Part shown: positions 24,231 through 32,929 of the stretch, in pieces
Position numbering within the stretch: the stretch's first letter is position 1
How the letters are laid out: each line of letters starts with the position of its first letter
Origin: UBA4312 sp040266995
GTDB taxonomy: Bacteria > Bacillota_I > Bacilli_A > Erysipelotrichales > Erysipelotrichaceae
Length of the DNA stretch: 64,000 nt
Direction: 5' to 3'
Assembly (NCBI GenBank): GCA_040266995.1
Contig: JAWRHV010000026.1
Coordinates: 43,029 to 107,028, forward strand
Position numbers and translations under genes: made by a program
The notes under the pieces: generated by a model
The model's input: the letters and a program-made list of their open reading frames with translations, nothing else
What the model was told of the DNA's origin: nothing
The model's database searches: none

Positions 24231-25993
24231 ACGTTTCCCCCCTCATACCCTGTCTGTATTTCGTAAACTTTTCGATAGAATCCCGGCTGTCCAATCAATT
24301 GTTCATGCGTTCCCTTTTGAATGATCTTTCCGTGATGCATCACCAATATCTGATCGGCGTGTTTCAAGGTGGAGATGCGATGCCCGATCAACAACACCGT
24401 TGTATCCCGGTTGTATTCCTGTAACGCCTTCTGGATCTGACGATCGGTTTTTGCGTCCACCGCCGATAAAGAATCATCAAAGACCATAATCGGGGTTTTT
24501 CGCATCAGCATCTGTGCAATGGCAACTCTTTGTTTCTGACCGCCGGATAAAGTAATCCCTCTTTGCCCGACATAGGTCTGGTATCCATCCGTAAAATGTT
24601 CGATGGTTCCCTTCAGCCCGGCAATCTCTGTCATTTTCTCCATGTTTCCTTCCGGTGCAGACATCCGGATATTTTCCTCCAGTGTACCGGAAAACAAATA
24701 CGGTTCCTGGATTACATAGCCGATATGGTTTCGCAGCCACTTACGGTCTATGGACCGTATATCGATTCCGTCAATGGAAATCGTACCGGACTGCACTTCA
24801 TACAACCTGTCTAACAAGGATACTATCGTCGATTTCCCGGAACCGGTCGTTCCCAGAATGCCTAAGGTCGTATGTGCCGGTACAGTAAAAGAAATATCAT
24901 CCAGCACCTTCTGGTTTTCATAGCCAAACGATACATGATCAAAGCACAGCTCCCCTTTGAGCGCCGGTTTCATAGATCCTCCGGCATCCTCCGTCGGCGC
25001 ATTCATGATAAAGCGCAAACGGTCAATGGATACGCCGGCTTCACTTAACTGGGCAATCATACGACCTAATCTTCGTACTGGATTGGTCAATAAGGCGTTG
25101 TAGGATAAAAAGGCGATAAACTGTCCGGCTGTTAACGTTCCCTGTACACAGAAAACGGCACCGACCACAGTCACGATAAGATCTCGAACCGTTGAAATAA
25201 CATTGCTGAGAACATAAAAGGAAGCTAAGATCCTCTGTAGAGAAATCCATAAATCTGTATAATAATGATTTTGTTTCTGAAACCGCTGGTCTTCGTATTT
25301 TTCTTTTCCAAAAGCGCGGATGACCCGGATCCCGGTCAAATTCTCCTGAACGATACTGGAAAGCTTGCCGGACTCCTTTTCCACCTGATCAAAGGAAGTC
25401 CCGATCTTTTTATGAAAGAATAAAGACCCGATGACCATCACCGGAATATAAAAGGAAGCCACCAAAGCCAATTTCCAGTGGATCTGCATCATGAAATACA
25501 CGGAGAAAACAATCATCAGGATCACACGGAATAAGGAGGTGAGCTGTTCGGAAACAAAAGTCTTCACAACATCGACATCCGTCGTACAACGCTGAATCAC
25601 ATCACCGGTATGATGCTTGTCATGCCAGGAAAACGGCAATTCGAGAATATGATCGAACAAAGTATTCCGCATCCGATGTACAAATTTCTCGGCTGCCATG
25701 GAATTAAATAATTGAAACAAATAACGAAAACAAGCACCAATCAGCGCAACAACAGCCACCACAACCGCAATCCCGACCGGATATGCTTTCATAGTAAGGA
25801 TCCATCCCTGCAAAAATGCCCATTGGACCGGCTTATCGCCAATCACAGAGTCCACAGTAATCTCAATGATCTTCGGGTTTAACAGATCAAACAAGGAGAC
25901 CAAGGAAGCAAAGACGATACTGATCAAAAAATAGCGTTTACATCCTTTGAGAAAGTATAAGAGCATTTGTGTTTTCGTCGGATATTCTTTCAT
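24227..25993 (-). CDS. ABC exporter half-transporter, fused permease-ATPase (1 of 2)
   Basis: This 588-residue partner has six N-terminal helices and an ATPase with Walker A LGTTGSGKSTIV, signature LSGGQKQRV and Walker B IMVFDDSLSAVD, in which Asp replaces the catalytic Glu. Its H-loop is LIGHRIST. In heterodimeric exporters of the BmrC/BmrD kind, one degenerate ATP site of this sort is normal and slows hydrolysis there. It is the first gene of a unit that continues with the second half-transporter and a HAD phosphatase. A divergent promoter region with the amylase gene, including a cre-like box, lies upstream. Confidence 0.9.
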   Translation of the reverse strand: MKEYPTKTQMLLYFLKGCKRYFLISIVFASLVSLFDLLNPKIIEITVDSVIGDKPVQWAFLQGWILTMKAYPVGIAVVVAVVALIGACFRYLFQLFNSMAAEKFVHRMRNTLFDHILELPFSWHDKHHTGDVIQRCTTDVDVVKTFVSEQLTSLFRVILMIVFSVYFMMQIHWKLALVASFYIPVMVIGSLFFHKKIGTSFDQVEKESGKLSSIVQENLTGIRVIRAFGKEKYEDQRFQKQNHYYTDLWISLQRILASFYVLSNVISTVRDLIVTVVGAVFCVQGTLTAGQFIAFLSYNALLTNPVRRLGRMIAQLSEAGVSIDRLRFIMNAPTEDAGGSMKPALKGELCFDHVSFGYENQKVLDDISFTVPAHTTLGILGTTGSGKSTIVSLLDRLYEVQSGTISIDGIDIRSIDRKWLRNHIGYVIQEPYLFSGTLEENIRMSAPEGNMEKMTEIAGLKGTIEHFTDGYQTYVGQRGITLSGGQKQRVAIAQMLMRKTPIMVFDDSLSAVDAKTDRQIQKALQEYNRDTTVLLIGHRISTLKHADQILVMHHGKIIQKGTHEQLIGQPGFYRKVYEIQTGYEGGNV

Positions 25994-26072
25994 AATTTTA
26001 GTTTAATTGAACCGAAAAGGATGCGCAAAGAAAATGCATAAAATCTATTATAAGTATGTCAATATTCAGAAT

Positions 26073-26086
26073 TGAAAGCGCAATCA
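26073..26086. promoter_or_regulatory. cre-like CcpA box between the ABC exporter and amylase genes
   Basis: The 14 bases TGAAAGCGCAATCA match the cre consensus TGWAANCGNTNWCA at all fixed positions but one (A where T is expected). It lies about 32 bp before the amylase -35 and near a TTGACA for the divergent exporter operon, so either or both could be under carbon catabolite control. Confidence 0.45.
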
Positions 26087-26117
26087 TATGAAAAGTCGGC
26101 TATATTTTAGTCGAATT

Positions 26118-26146
26118 TTTACTCAGATTTTTAAAAATGTTATAAT
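26118..26146 (+). promoter_or_regulatory. Promoter of the alpha-amylase gene
   Basis: A perfect TATAAT (26141-26146) lies 17 nt after TTTACT (26118-26123). An AAGGAG ribosome site follows just before the ATG. Confidence 0.6.
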
Positions 26147-26173
26147 GATTCAAGTATTGAAAGGAGACCAGCT

Positions 26174-27580
26174 ATGAAACATGGAGTGATGATTCAATAC
26201 TTTGAATGGTATTTGCCGGATGATGCTTCTCTTTGGAGACAACTGAAAGAGAATGCACAAACACTAGCAGATAAAGGTGTCACCTCCGTCTGGATGCCGC
26301 CGGCCTACAAAGGAGCCGGGGGGATCCACGATGTCGGATATGGTGTTTATGATATGTATGATTTAGGGGAATTTGATCAAAAAGGATCGATTCCGACCAA
26401 ATATGGAACCAAGCAAGAATATTTACAAGCCATTGAAGCCCTGCAGAAAGCAGGCATCAATGCCTATGCCGATATTGTATTTAACCATCGTATGGGAGCC
26501 GACAGAGCCCAGAAAGTAGAGGCTGTCGAAACCGCCAGCGATGACCGTACACAGACCATTTCGGATGTACATACCATTGAAGCATGGACCGAGTTTGACT
26601 TTGAAGGACGCCATAATAAATATTCTGACTTCAAATGGAGATACCCGCATTTTAATGGAGTCGATTATGATTCCTTGTCGCAAAGACACGGCATCTTTAA
26701 CTTCGACCGATCCCCATGGCAAAAATGCGTCGATAATGAAAATGGAAATTACGACTATCTGATGGGAGCCGATGTCAACTTTGATAACACCGAAGTCATC
26801 GATGAACTGACACGATGGGGCCAGTGGTATGTGGATATTACGCATGTCGACGGATTCCGTCTGGATGCCTTGAAACATATTGATGCCCGCTTTTTTCCTT
26901 CGTGGCTGTATACATTACGCACGACAAAGGAAAAGGAATTTTTCGCAGTGGGTGAATACTGGAACAGCGATGTACAAGTATTGGAAGATTACCTGGAAAC
27001 AGCTGACTTCAGCATGTCTTTATTCGATGTACCTTTACATTTCAATTTATACCACATCAGTAAAAAGGAAATGAAGCTGAATGAAGTCTTCAACAACACA
27101 TTGGTTCAGAAACAAGACCGCTATGCGGTGACCTTTGTCGACAACCATGATTCCCAAAAAGGACAGGCGTTGGAAAGCGAGATTGAAGACTGGTTTACAG
27201 AATCGGCTTACGCATTGATCCTTTTACGTTCCGAAGGCTATCCATGTGTATTCTACCGCGACTATTATGGAAATCATCATAAGGAACTTGATCAGATGAT
27301 GGAACTGAGAAAGACACGGATCGACGGTACCCGCCACGATTATTTTGAAGAGGACGATTGTATTGGATGGTCTTACGAAAATAACGGATGCGCTGTGATC
27401 ATCAGTACCGACAATGAAAAAGAAAAAGAGATGTTTGTCGGCCAGGAGCATGCCGGACAAACATGGATCGATGCCCTCTCCCACAGTGAGCAGGAAATCA
27501 CGATCAATGAAGAAGGTATGGCTCACTTCCCATGCCCAGCACAATCTGTCAGTATCTGGATACCAAAACAGGTGGATTGA
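26174..27580 (+). CDS. amyA: Cytoplasmic alpha-amylase (GH13, AmyA/AmyS-like)
   Basis: This 468-residue GH13 enzyme hydrolyses alpha-1,4-glucan bonds. The catalytic triad is seen as Asp231 (DGFRLDALKH), Glu261 (VGEYWN) and Asp326 (FVDNHDSQ), with the conserved DIVFNHRMGAD in region I. It begins MKHGVMIQYFEWYLP with no signal peptide, so it should act on maltodextrins or glycogen inside the cell, as E. coli AmyA does. AAGGAG lies before the ATG. The gene is monocistronic with its own promoter, a cre-like box and a terminator. A C-terminal beta domain follows the barrel; no starch-binding module is seen. Confidence 0.93.
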   Translation: MKHGVMIQYFEWYLPDDASLWRQLKENAQTLADKGVTSVWMPPAYKGAGGIHDVGYGVYDMYDLGEFDQKGSIPTKYGTKQEYLQAIEALQKAGINAYADIVFNHRMGADRAQKVEAVETASDDRTQTISDVHTIEAWTEFDFEGRHNKYSDFKWRYPHFNGVDYDSLSQRHGIFNFDRSPWQKCVDNENGNYDYLMGADVNFDNTEVIDELTRWGQWYVDITHVDGFRLDALKHIDARFFPSWLYTLRTTKEKEFFAVGEYWNSDVQVLEDYLETADFSMSLFDVPLHFNLYHISKKEMKLNEVFNNTLVQKQDRYAVTFVDNHDSQKGQALESEIEDWFTESAYALILLRSEGYPCVFYRDYYGNHHKELDQMMELRKTRIDGTRHDYFEEDDCIGWSYENNGCAVIISTDNEKEKEMFVGQEHAGQTWIDALSHSEQEITINEEGMAHFPCPAQSVSIWIPKQVD

Positions 27581-27597
27581 TCTCCACCTGTTTTTAT
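27566..27597 (+). terminator. Terminator of the amylase gene
   Basis: ACAGGTGGA pairs with TCCACCTGT across a short loop and is followed by T5. The left arm overlaps the last codons. Confidence 0.85.
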
Positions 27598-27998
27598 TAT
27601 CGAATTCCTTCCTCTCTTTTGTTTAGTTCGGTTTCAATCTGATTTAATGTATTGAAAAATCTATGCGTGGCAATCATAGGTCCAATCAGAATCACGATGC
27701 CAAAGACATTCCATCCAAACATATGCCGGAAGGAGGTGTGGTTCCCTTCTATCCCCAGTTCCATGGCCTTGTATTTCAATTCTTCGGCAATTTTCGCCAT
27801 CCAAACAAGTGTATATATAAACAAAGTAGGGATCCCTAACAGATAGGCTACATAATATCTTTGTGTTCTTCTTCCCAGAATTTCATCAAGCTCCTCCTGC
27901 AGGCCCAAAGGCATATAACACAATAAAAAAAGGCCGGCTGTAAAAAAATCAATGCATCCAATCAGAAATCCCTTTCGGTTTGTATGTTTAAATCTCAT
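27597..27998 (-). CDS. Small membrane protein, possibly DUF4234-like
   Basis: The 133-residue product has three or four hydrophobic segments (FLIGCIDFFTAGLFLLCYMP, YYVAYLLGIPTLFIYTLVW and FGWNVFGIVILIGPMIA) and an amphipathic C-terminal helix. The spacing of Arg-Tyr-Tyr and the terminal FFNTLNQIE helix recall DUF4234 membrane proteins, but this is a weak resemblance. No strong ribosome site precedes the ATG. It converges on the amylase gene. Function unknown. Confidence 0.6.
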   Translation of the reverse strand: MRFKHTNRKGFLIGCIDFFTAGLFLLCYMPLGLQEELDEILGRRTQRYYVAYLLGIPTLFIYTLVWMAKIAEELKYKAMELGIEGNHTSFRHMFGWNVFGIVILIGPMIATHRFFNTLNQIETELNKREEGIR

Positions 27999-28120
27999 AG
28001 TTTTTTAGACTTCTTTCTATAAAGATTATATTCTTTTTCATAAGTCTTGCCACAGAAAGCTTTTTTAAATATAAACAGTAAGTTATATAATAAAGAAAAG
28101 ATATATCATGGGAGGTACTT

Positions 28121-28285
28121 ATGAAGAATCGTGAAACATTAACAAAAACGGTAAAATCAGGTATTTCATTTGGAAGCGCCTTAGCTATGGTTATCAGCTA
28201 TACCAACTGGCATTCGATTGCGTGGGCGATTATCCATGGATTGCTGAGCTGGTTTTATGTACTCTACTACATTATCCGATATTGA
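28121..28285 (+). CDS. 54-residue small membrane protein
   Basis: A frame of 54 codons begins at an ATG with a near-perfect GGGAGGT 5 nt upstream. The product starts MKNRETLTKTVKSG, then has a hydrophobic stretch (ISFGSALAMVISYTNW) and a second one (AWAIIHGLLSWFYVLYYII) ending RY. This could be one or two membrane helices. I do not know a function. The ribosome site and amphipathic design make it a convincing short gene. The 219 bp that follow up to the reductase gene show only a 34-codon frame without a ribosome site. Confidence 0.75.
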   Translation: MKNRETLTKTVKSGISFGSALAMVISYTNWHSIAWAIIHGLLSWFYVLYYIIRY

Positions 28286-28504
28286 TCAAGAAATGCCGGA
28301 TATCCTTTATGACGATCATCCCAAAGAATTTATGATGTGTATGGATTTTATTTCCTACTTAGAGAAGAGTTGTTCGAAATTCATGATGTTATCCTTATGA
28401 TGCTCAAAAAAGTTAAAAACACATTTAAATTATGTACCTATCGCAAATGGAGGCAGAACCTGTAATAATAAAGTTAGGATATTTATCTAATGGAGGATCA
28501 TACT

Positions 28505-30433
28505 ATGACACAAAAACTCTTTGAACGAGGTTCCATTGGTAACCTTGAATTAAAAAATCGTGTAGTTATGCCGGCGATGGGATGTTCTTTAGCCAGTGAA
28601 ACCGGCATCGCCTCAGCCGAGATGATCCGGTATTACCAGGAACGCGCAAAAGGCGGTTGTGCACTGATCATTACCGAAATCACCCGTGTAGATGATGAAA
28701 CCGGTATTGGTACCCCGTGCCAGTTATCAGTGACAAAGAAAGAAAACATTCCAAGTCTTGTACGATTAGCCGAGGCAGTTCATGCCTATGATTCAAAGGT
28801 CTTTATTCAGCTGCACCATCCGGGCAACCAGACACCGGCCCGCCTTTTAAATGGCCTACAGCCGGTATCAGCTAGTGATGTCACATGCGCAACGATCGGA
28901 GACAAGCCTCGCCCTTTAACGACAGAAGAAGTGGAAGCTCTGGTTAAAAAATTTGTAACAGGAGCTGCCTATTGCCAGATTGCCGGCATTGATGGAGTGG
29001 AGATCCATGCTGCCCATGGCTATCTGGTGAATCAATTTATGTCTCCTCATACCAATAAACGGACTGATAAATATGGTGGAGATTTTAAGGGACGCATGCG
29101 CTTTGTGACCGAAATCATAAAGGGGATCCAAACGGTGTGTGGACCAAACTATCCAATTTCTGTTCGTATCAACGGAGATGATTTCATCGAAGATGGTATC
29201 AAACTGGAAGAAGCCGTACAGATGGCTGTCTATCTTGAAAAATTAGGAATTCAGGTTCTGAATGTCAGCTGTGGTACGTATGAATCCGGTTATACGATCA
29301 TTGAACCCCAGGGTATGCCGGAAGCCTGGAAACAGCACTTAGCCAAAACGATCAAAGCACACATCCAGATTCCGGTCATTGCCACCAACAATTTAAAACA
29401 TCCGGCTGTTGCCGAGAAGCTTTTAGAAGATGGTGTGTGTGACTATGTTGGGATTGCCCGTGGTCAGCTGGCCGATCCGCAATGGGCCAATAAGGCCAAA
29501 AACGGACAGGACAAACGGATCCGCAAATGTTTAAGCTGCATGGAATGCTTCCGCGTACTGAATGCCCTGCGCCCGTTGGAATGTACGATCAACCCGGTAT
29601 TGGGAAGAGAACTGCATTTCAATGATGAAACATTAAAGAAGAACGGAAACGGACAGTCCGTAGCTGTCATCGGTGGAGGGCCGGCCGGTATGCAGGCAGC
29701 AATTGTTCTGGCAAAACGCGGGTTCAAATCAGTGCTTTTTGAAAAAGCAGATCGATTAGGCGGCAGCGCCTTGTTGGCTGCTGTTCCTCCGCATAAGGAA
29801 ATGATGAGAGAGTTCATCGAAACCATGATTGAGGAATGCAAAGAATACGGTGTAGAGATCCGCTTGCATACACAAGCTACAGCGGAAGATGTCAAAGCCA
29901 TCGATCCGGTAGGCATCTTTATGGCTACGGGTGGCAATCCAATCATTCCAAATCTTCCGGGTATTGAACATGCTGTTACCAGTACCGACGTATTAACGGG
30001 AAAAGCAGTCTATAAGGATAAGAATATTATTGTAATCGGCGGCGGTGTTACCGGGCTGGAAACCGCTGAAACGATCTGTGCCGACAACGATGTAACCATA
30101 GTGGAAATGATGAAAGATGTCGGTACAACCCTGTATGCCAGTGCCAAAGCTCTGTTAATGAAACGACTGACAGACCAAGGGACAAAAGTCATGACCAGTA
30201 CAACATTAAAATCTTTGCAAAGTGATTCTATTACCGTGACGGATGCAGAAGGCAAGGAAAGCACAATTCCTTGTGATGCCGTTGTTCTGGCAATGGGTGT
30301 ACACAGTGATAAAAGCCTTCGCAAAGAGCTGGAACAAGTCTCTGATCGCATTATTCTGATTGGTGACTGTGATAAGCCGGGACAGATTCGCGAAGCTCTG
30401 CATGCTGCGTACGACAAAGCTTTTGTTTTCTAG
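28505..30433 (+). CDS. NADH:flavin oxidoreductase, old yellow enzyme / 2,4-dienoyl-CoA reductase type
   Basis: The 642-residue protein has an N-terminal FMN-binding TIM barrel (about 1-340), with LKNRVVMPAMG, VEIHAAHGYLVNQFMSPHTN and a substrate-side HPG. A [4Fe-4S] site follows at Cys342, Cys345, Cys348 and Cys360, then a C-terminal FAD/NAD(P)H domain with VAVIGGGPAGMQAA and IIVIGGGVTGLE. This three-part layout is shared by 2,4-dienoyl-CoA reductase, trimethylamine dehydrogenase, enoate reductases and the bile-acid enzymes BaiCD and BaiH. The substrate is therefore open. GGAGG lies 8 nt before the ATG at 28505. A bile salt hydrolase gene lies just downstream behind a terminator. Confidence 0.88.
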   Translation: MTQKLFERGSIGNLELKNRVVMPAMGCSLASETGIASAEMIRYYQERAKGGCALIITEITRVDDETGIGTPCQLSVTKKENIPSLVRLAEAVHAYDSKVFIQLHHPGNQTPARLLNGLQPVSASDVTCATIGDKPRPLTTEEVEALVKKFVTGAAYCQIAGIDGVEIHAAHGYLVNQFMSPHTNKRTDKYGGDFKGRMRFVTEIIKGIQTVCGPNYPISVRINGDDFIEDGIKLEEAVQMAVYLEKLGIQVLNVSCGTYESGYTIIEPQGMPEAWKQHLAKTIKAHIQIPVIATNNLKHPAVAEKLLEDGVCDYVGIARGQLADPQWANKAKNGQDKRIRKCLSCMECFRVLNALRPLECTINPVLGRELHFNDETLKKNGNGQSVAVIGGGPAGMQAAIVLAKRGFKSVLFEKADRLGGSALLAAVPPHKEMMREFIETMIEECKEYGVEIRLHTQATAEDVKAIDPVGIFMATGGNPIIPNLPGIEHAVTSTDVLTGKAVYKDKNIIVIGGGVTGLETAETICADNDVTIVEMMKDVGTTLYASAKALLMKRLTDQGTKVMTSTTLKSLQSDSITVTDAEGKESTIPCDAVVLAMGVHSDKSLRKELEQVSDRIILIGDCDKPGQIREALHAAYDKAFVF

Positions 30434-30442
30434 AATCAAATA

Positions 30443-30477
30443 GAATAAACCTTCAGGAAGCCCACCTGAAGGTTTAT
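30443..30477 (+). terminator. Terminator after the reductase gene
   Basis: AATAAACCTTCAGG pairs with CCTGAAGGTTTATT across AAGCCCA; T-rich sequence follows. This separates the reductase from the bile salt hydrolase gene. Confidence 0.85.
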
Positions 30478-30579
30478 TTATTCTGACGATGGATAGTCAA
30501 GAGCTGATCATTCCCAAATCTGCCATGAACATTTAACGCCACTTGAACCAATCATAACATCCAATGGCTTCTTAGAGGC

Positions 30580-30601
30580 ACCTTTAGGGTATACTAAAGG
30601 T
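30580..30601. promoter_or_regulatory. Inverted repeat over the -10 region of the bile salt hydrolase gene
   Basis: ACCTTTAG and CTAAAGGT form perfect 8-bp arms around a 6-bp centre GGTATA. The repeat overlaps a TATACT -10 candidate (30590-30595) and ends about 20 bp before the start codon. It fits a repressor operator or a 5' mRNA hairpin. Confidence 0.5.
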
Positions 30602-30621
30602 AATGAATGGAGGTTGGTTCT

Positions 30622-31596
30622 ATGTGTACTGCAGCAACATATCAAACAAAAGACTTTTATTTTGGCAGAACATTCGATTACGGATCTTCTTACGGAGAAG
30701 AAGTAGTAATCACACCAAGAAAGTATATATTTAACTTCAGAAAAGAGGGCGTTCTGAGCAATCATTATGCGATGATCGGAACTGCCTATGTCGCAAATGA
30801 ATATCCTCTTTATTATGAAGCTGTCAACGAAAAGGGACTGGCAATGGCCGGGTTGAACTTTGCCGGTAATGCTGATTATAAAGAAGAATGTGAAGAGAAA
30901 ACGAATATTGCTCCGTTTGAATTGATTCCCTGGATCCTTGGTCAATGTCAAACAGTAAAAGAAGCTAGAATACAGTTAGAGAAAATGAATCTGGTTAATA
31001 TATCTTTCAGCGATCAACTGCCTTTAACACCTTTACATTGGCTCATTGCCGACAAAAACGAAGCTATAACTGTGGAATCTGTCAAAGAAGGCTTATTTAT
31101 TTATGAGAATCCGGTTGGTGTCTTGACCAATAATCCCACCTTTGACAAACAGTTGTTTCATCTGAACAACTACCGCTATCTTCAAACCACAACACCGGAT
31201 AACACCTTTGGAAAAGATCTATCCCTGGATATTTATAGTCTGGGAATGGGAGGCATGGGCCTGCCAGGTGATCTATCTTCACAATCCCGCTTTGTACGAG
31301 CTTCTTTTGCAAAATTAAATTATTCATCGGACAATGACGAATTATCCAGTGTCAGTCAATTTTTTCATATCCTAGACTGTGTATCGCAGCCACGTGGATT
31401 GTGCAGTCTGGGAAACGGGCAATATGAAATAACCATTTATGCATCTTGTTACAATACCGATGCCGGCATTCAGTATTATACTTGTTATGACAATCATCAA
31501 ATCACAAAGGTTGATATGCATAAAGAAAATTTAGATGAAAGAAACCTGGTACGTTATCCACTCATTACTAAAGAACAAATCAACGCACAAAACTGA
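30622..31596 (+). CDS. bsh: Choloylglycine (bile salt) hydrolase family
   Basis: The 324-residue Ntn-hydrolase begins MCTAATY; Met1 is removed so that Cys2 becomes the nucleophile and N-terminal amine. Arg16 and Asp19 in FGRTFDYG correspond to the conserved bile salt hydrolase residues (two positions earlier than usual). LTNNPTFD holds the conserved Asn, and SRFVRA the conserved Arg. Such enzymes cut glycine or taurine from conjugated bile salts, though penicillin V acylases share the fold. The ATG at 30622 has GGAGGT upstream; the longer frame from 30607 would leave Cys internal. It stands alone between two terminators. Confidence 0.9.
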   Translation: MCTAATYQTKDFYFGRTFDYGSSYGEEVVITPRKYIFNFRKEGVLSNHYAMIGTAYVANEYPLYYEAVNEKGLAMAGLNFAGNADYKEECEEKTNIAPFELIPWILGQCQTVKEARIQLEKMNLVNISFSDQLPLTPLHWLIADKNEAITVESVKEGLFIYENPVGVLTNNPTFDKQLFHLNNYRYLQTTTPDNTFGKDLSLDIYSLGMGGMGLPGDLSSQSRFVRASFAKLNYSSDNDELSSVSQFFHILDCVSQPRGLCSLGNGQYEITIYASCYNTDAGIQYYTCYDNHQITKVDMHKENLDERNLVRYPLITKEQINAQN

Positions 31597-31609
31597 GCAT
31601 ATATAAACA

Positions 31610-31646
31610 AAAACCCTTCGGAATCAACTTCCAAAGGGTTTCTTTT
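31610..31646 (+). terminator. Terminator of the bile salt hydrolase gene
   Basis: AAACCCTT and AAGGGTTT, with an inner GGAA/TTCC pair, form a strong stem followed by CTTTTT. It also insulates the gene from the converging tRNA cluster. Confidence 0.8.
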
Positions 31647-31650
31647 TAAG

Positions 31651-31726
<76 letters not shown>

Positions 31727-31729
31727 ATG

Positions 31730-31806
<77 letters not shown>

Positions 31807-31831
31807 ATGTGAAAGATTAAATTTTTTTGAA

Positions 31832-31922
31832 TGGCGGAGAAGCTGGGATTCGAACCCAGGCGCCGCTTGCACGACCTACCGGTTTTCAAGACCGGACCCT
31901 TCAGCCACTTGGGTACTTCTCC
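31832..31922 (-). tRNA. tRNA-Ser (TGA)
   Basis: A 91-nt gene with the long variable arm of class II tRNAs, anticodon TGA, discriminator G and an encoded CCA. Confidence 0.96.
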
Positions 31923-31936
31923 AAGGGTTATTCAAA

Positions 31937-32013
31937 TGGTGGACCCTGTAGGACTCGAACCTACGACCCGCCGGTTATGAGCCGGATGCTCTGACCAACT
32001 GAGCTAAGGGTCC
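31937..32013 (-). tRNA. tRNA with CAT anticodon, probably Ile2 (lysidine-modified)
   Basis: Starts GGACCCTTAGCTCAG with a CTCATAA loop; CCA is encoded. The acceptor and D-arm resemble the tRNA-Ile(CAU) of Bacillus, which reads AUA after TilS modification. The next gene upstream is the better match to elongator Met. Confidence 0.85.
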
Positions 32014-32025
32014 GTATAAACTCGT

Positions 32026-32102
32026 TGGTGGCTGGAGTGAGACTCGAACTCACGACCTTCCGGGTATGAACCGGATGCTCTAGCCAACTAAGCTACCCAG
32101 CC
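32026..32102 (-). tRNA. tRNA-Met (CAT), elongator
   Basis: Starts GGCTGGGTAGCTTAG with a TTCATAC anticodon loop like that of Bacillus elongator tRNA-Met; CCA is encoded. Confidence 0.9.
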
Positions 32103-32111
32103 AATTTTGAA

Positions 32112-32188
32112 TGGTCGGGACGACAGGATTTGAACCTGCGACCCCTTGATCCCAAATCAAGTGCACTACCAAGCTGTGCTACGTCCCG
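32112..32188 (-). tRNA. tRNA-Pro (TGG)
   Basis: Starts CGGGACGTAGCACAG, anticodon TGG in a TTTGGGA loop, encoded CCA. Confidence 0.96.
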
Positions 32189-32194
32189 ATAAAA

Positions 32195-32271
32195 TGGCGC
32201 GCCCAGTAGGAGTCGAACCCGCAACCTTTTGATCCGTAGTCAAACGCTCTATCCAATTGAGCTATGGGCGC
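32195..32271 (-). tRNA. tRNA-Arg (ACG)
   Basis: Starts GCGCCCATAGCTCAA, anticodon ACG (read as ICG after deamination), encoded CCA. First gene of the cluster. Confidence 0.96.
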
Positions 32272-32292
32272 ACTTGCATTGAATGCCTAATT

Positions 32293-32321
32293 AATATACC
32301 ATACATAAAACTACTTTGCAA
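32293..32321 (-). promoter_or_regulatory. Promoter of the tRNA cluster
   Basis: On the minus strand TTGCAA (32316-32321) and TATATT (32293-32298) are 17 nt apart, just upstream of tRNA-Arg. Confidence 0.65.
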
Positions 32322-32356
32322 GTGGATTTTTAACATCATTTTCCCCAAAAAAGCAT

Positions 32357-32929
32357 TTATTTTTTATTTTCTTTTGGTATATACCAGAAGGAGTGAAATC
32401 CATGCAGGTATGTCTTGGCATTTGCCGGCATTTGTGTAGCAGCATTAAACACATTGATATAATCCCCAAATCCCATCGGGATGGAAAAAGCACCAAGGGA
32501 TCCAAGAAGAATCCATTGCGGATGAAGCAGAAATAGAATAAAAGGGATCCATCCAAACACAATATTCGGACACAATGACATCCCGATAAATCTTTTTTTG
32601 CTCATATCCTCCGGACCCACCACAAACAACATACCCTTGGATACATAGGTAAACATGTATACATCCTCTTTAAAACACAGAGCATGTAAGAATTCATGCG
32701 GTACCAAACACACAAAAGATAACAAGATACCACCAAAATGCAACATGGTGCGAGCCCGCAAAAAATAGATACCGATCGTTAGGATAAACATCACCAAAGA
32801 ACCGGCATTGGCTAAGATCGCAAAAGATTTCTGATCCGGTTCTTTAAAAGGTACATATCCTTCCCGATGTTCATTGAAAAGAAGGCTTTCTTCCTTTCCA
32901 TTGTATTTACCAGCATAATGGAATCTCAT
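32357..32929 (-). CDS. DUF3267-type membrane zincin protein
   Basis: The 190-residue product has about five hydrophobic segments and a HEFLH motif (HExxH) at the end of the second helix (LLSFVCLVPHEFLHALCF), the zinc-binding signature of DUF3267 proteins. A downstream GDYINVFNAA segment holds the Asp that could be a third ligand. It may be a membrane protease, but no activity is established for the family that I know of. Its ATG overlaps the dUTPase stop by 4 nt. It is the last gene of an eight-gene unit; no terminator hairpin is evident before the tRNA promoter. Confidence 0.75.
   Translation of the reverse strand: MRFHYAGKYNGKEESLLFNEHREGYVPFKEPDQKSFAILANAGSLVMFILTIGIYFLRARTMLHFGGILLSFVCLVPHEFLHALCFKEDVYMFTYVSKGMLFVVGPEDMSKKRFIGMSLCPNIVFGWIPFILFLLHPQWILLGSLGAFSIPMGFGDYINVFNAATQMPANAKTYLHGFHSFWYIPKENKK

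Noticed and set aside
28293..28400. 34-codon frame after the small membrane protein gene
   Set aside because: No ribosome site and no recognisable motif; it might be a gene remnant, but nothing proves it.
30508..30951. Minus-strand 147-residue frame
   Set aside because: It is antisense to the bile salt hydrolase gene, which has full family motifs.
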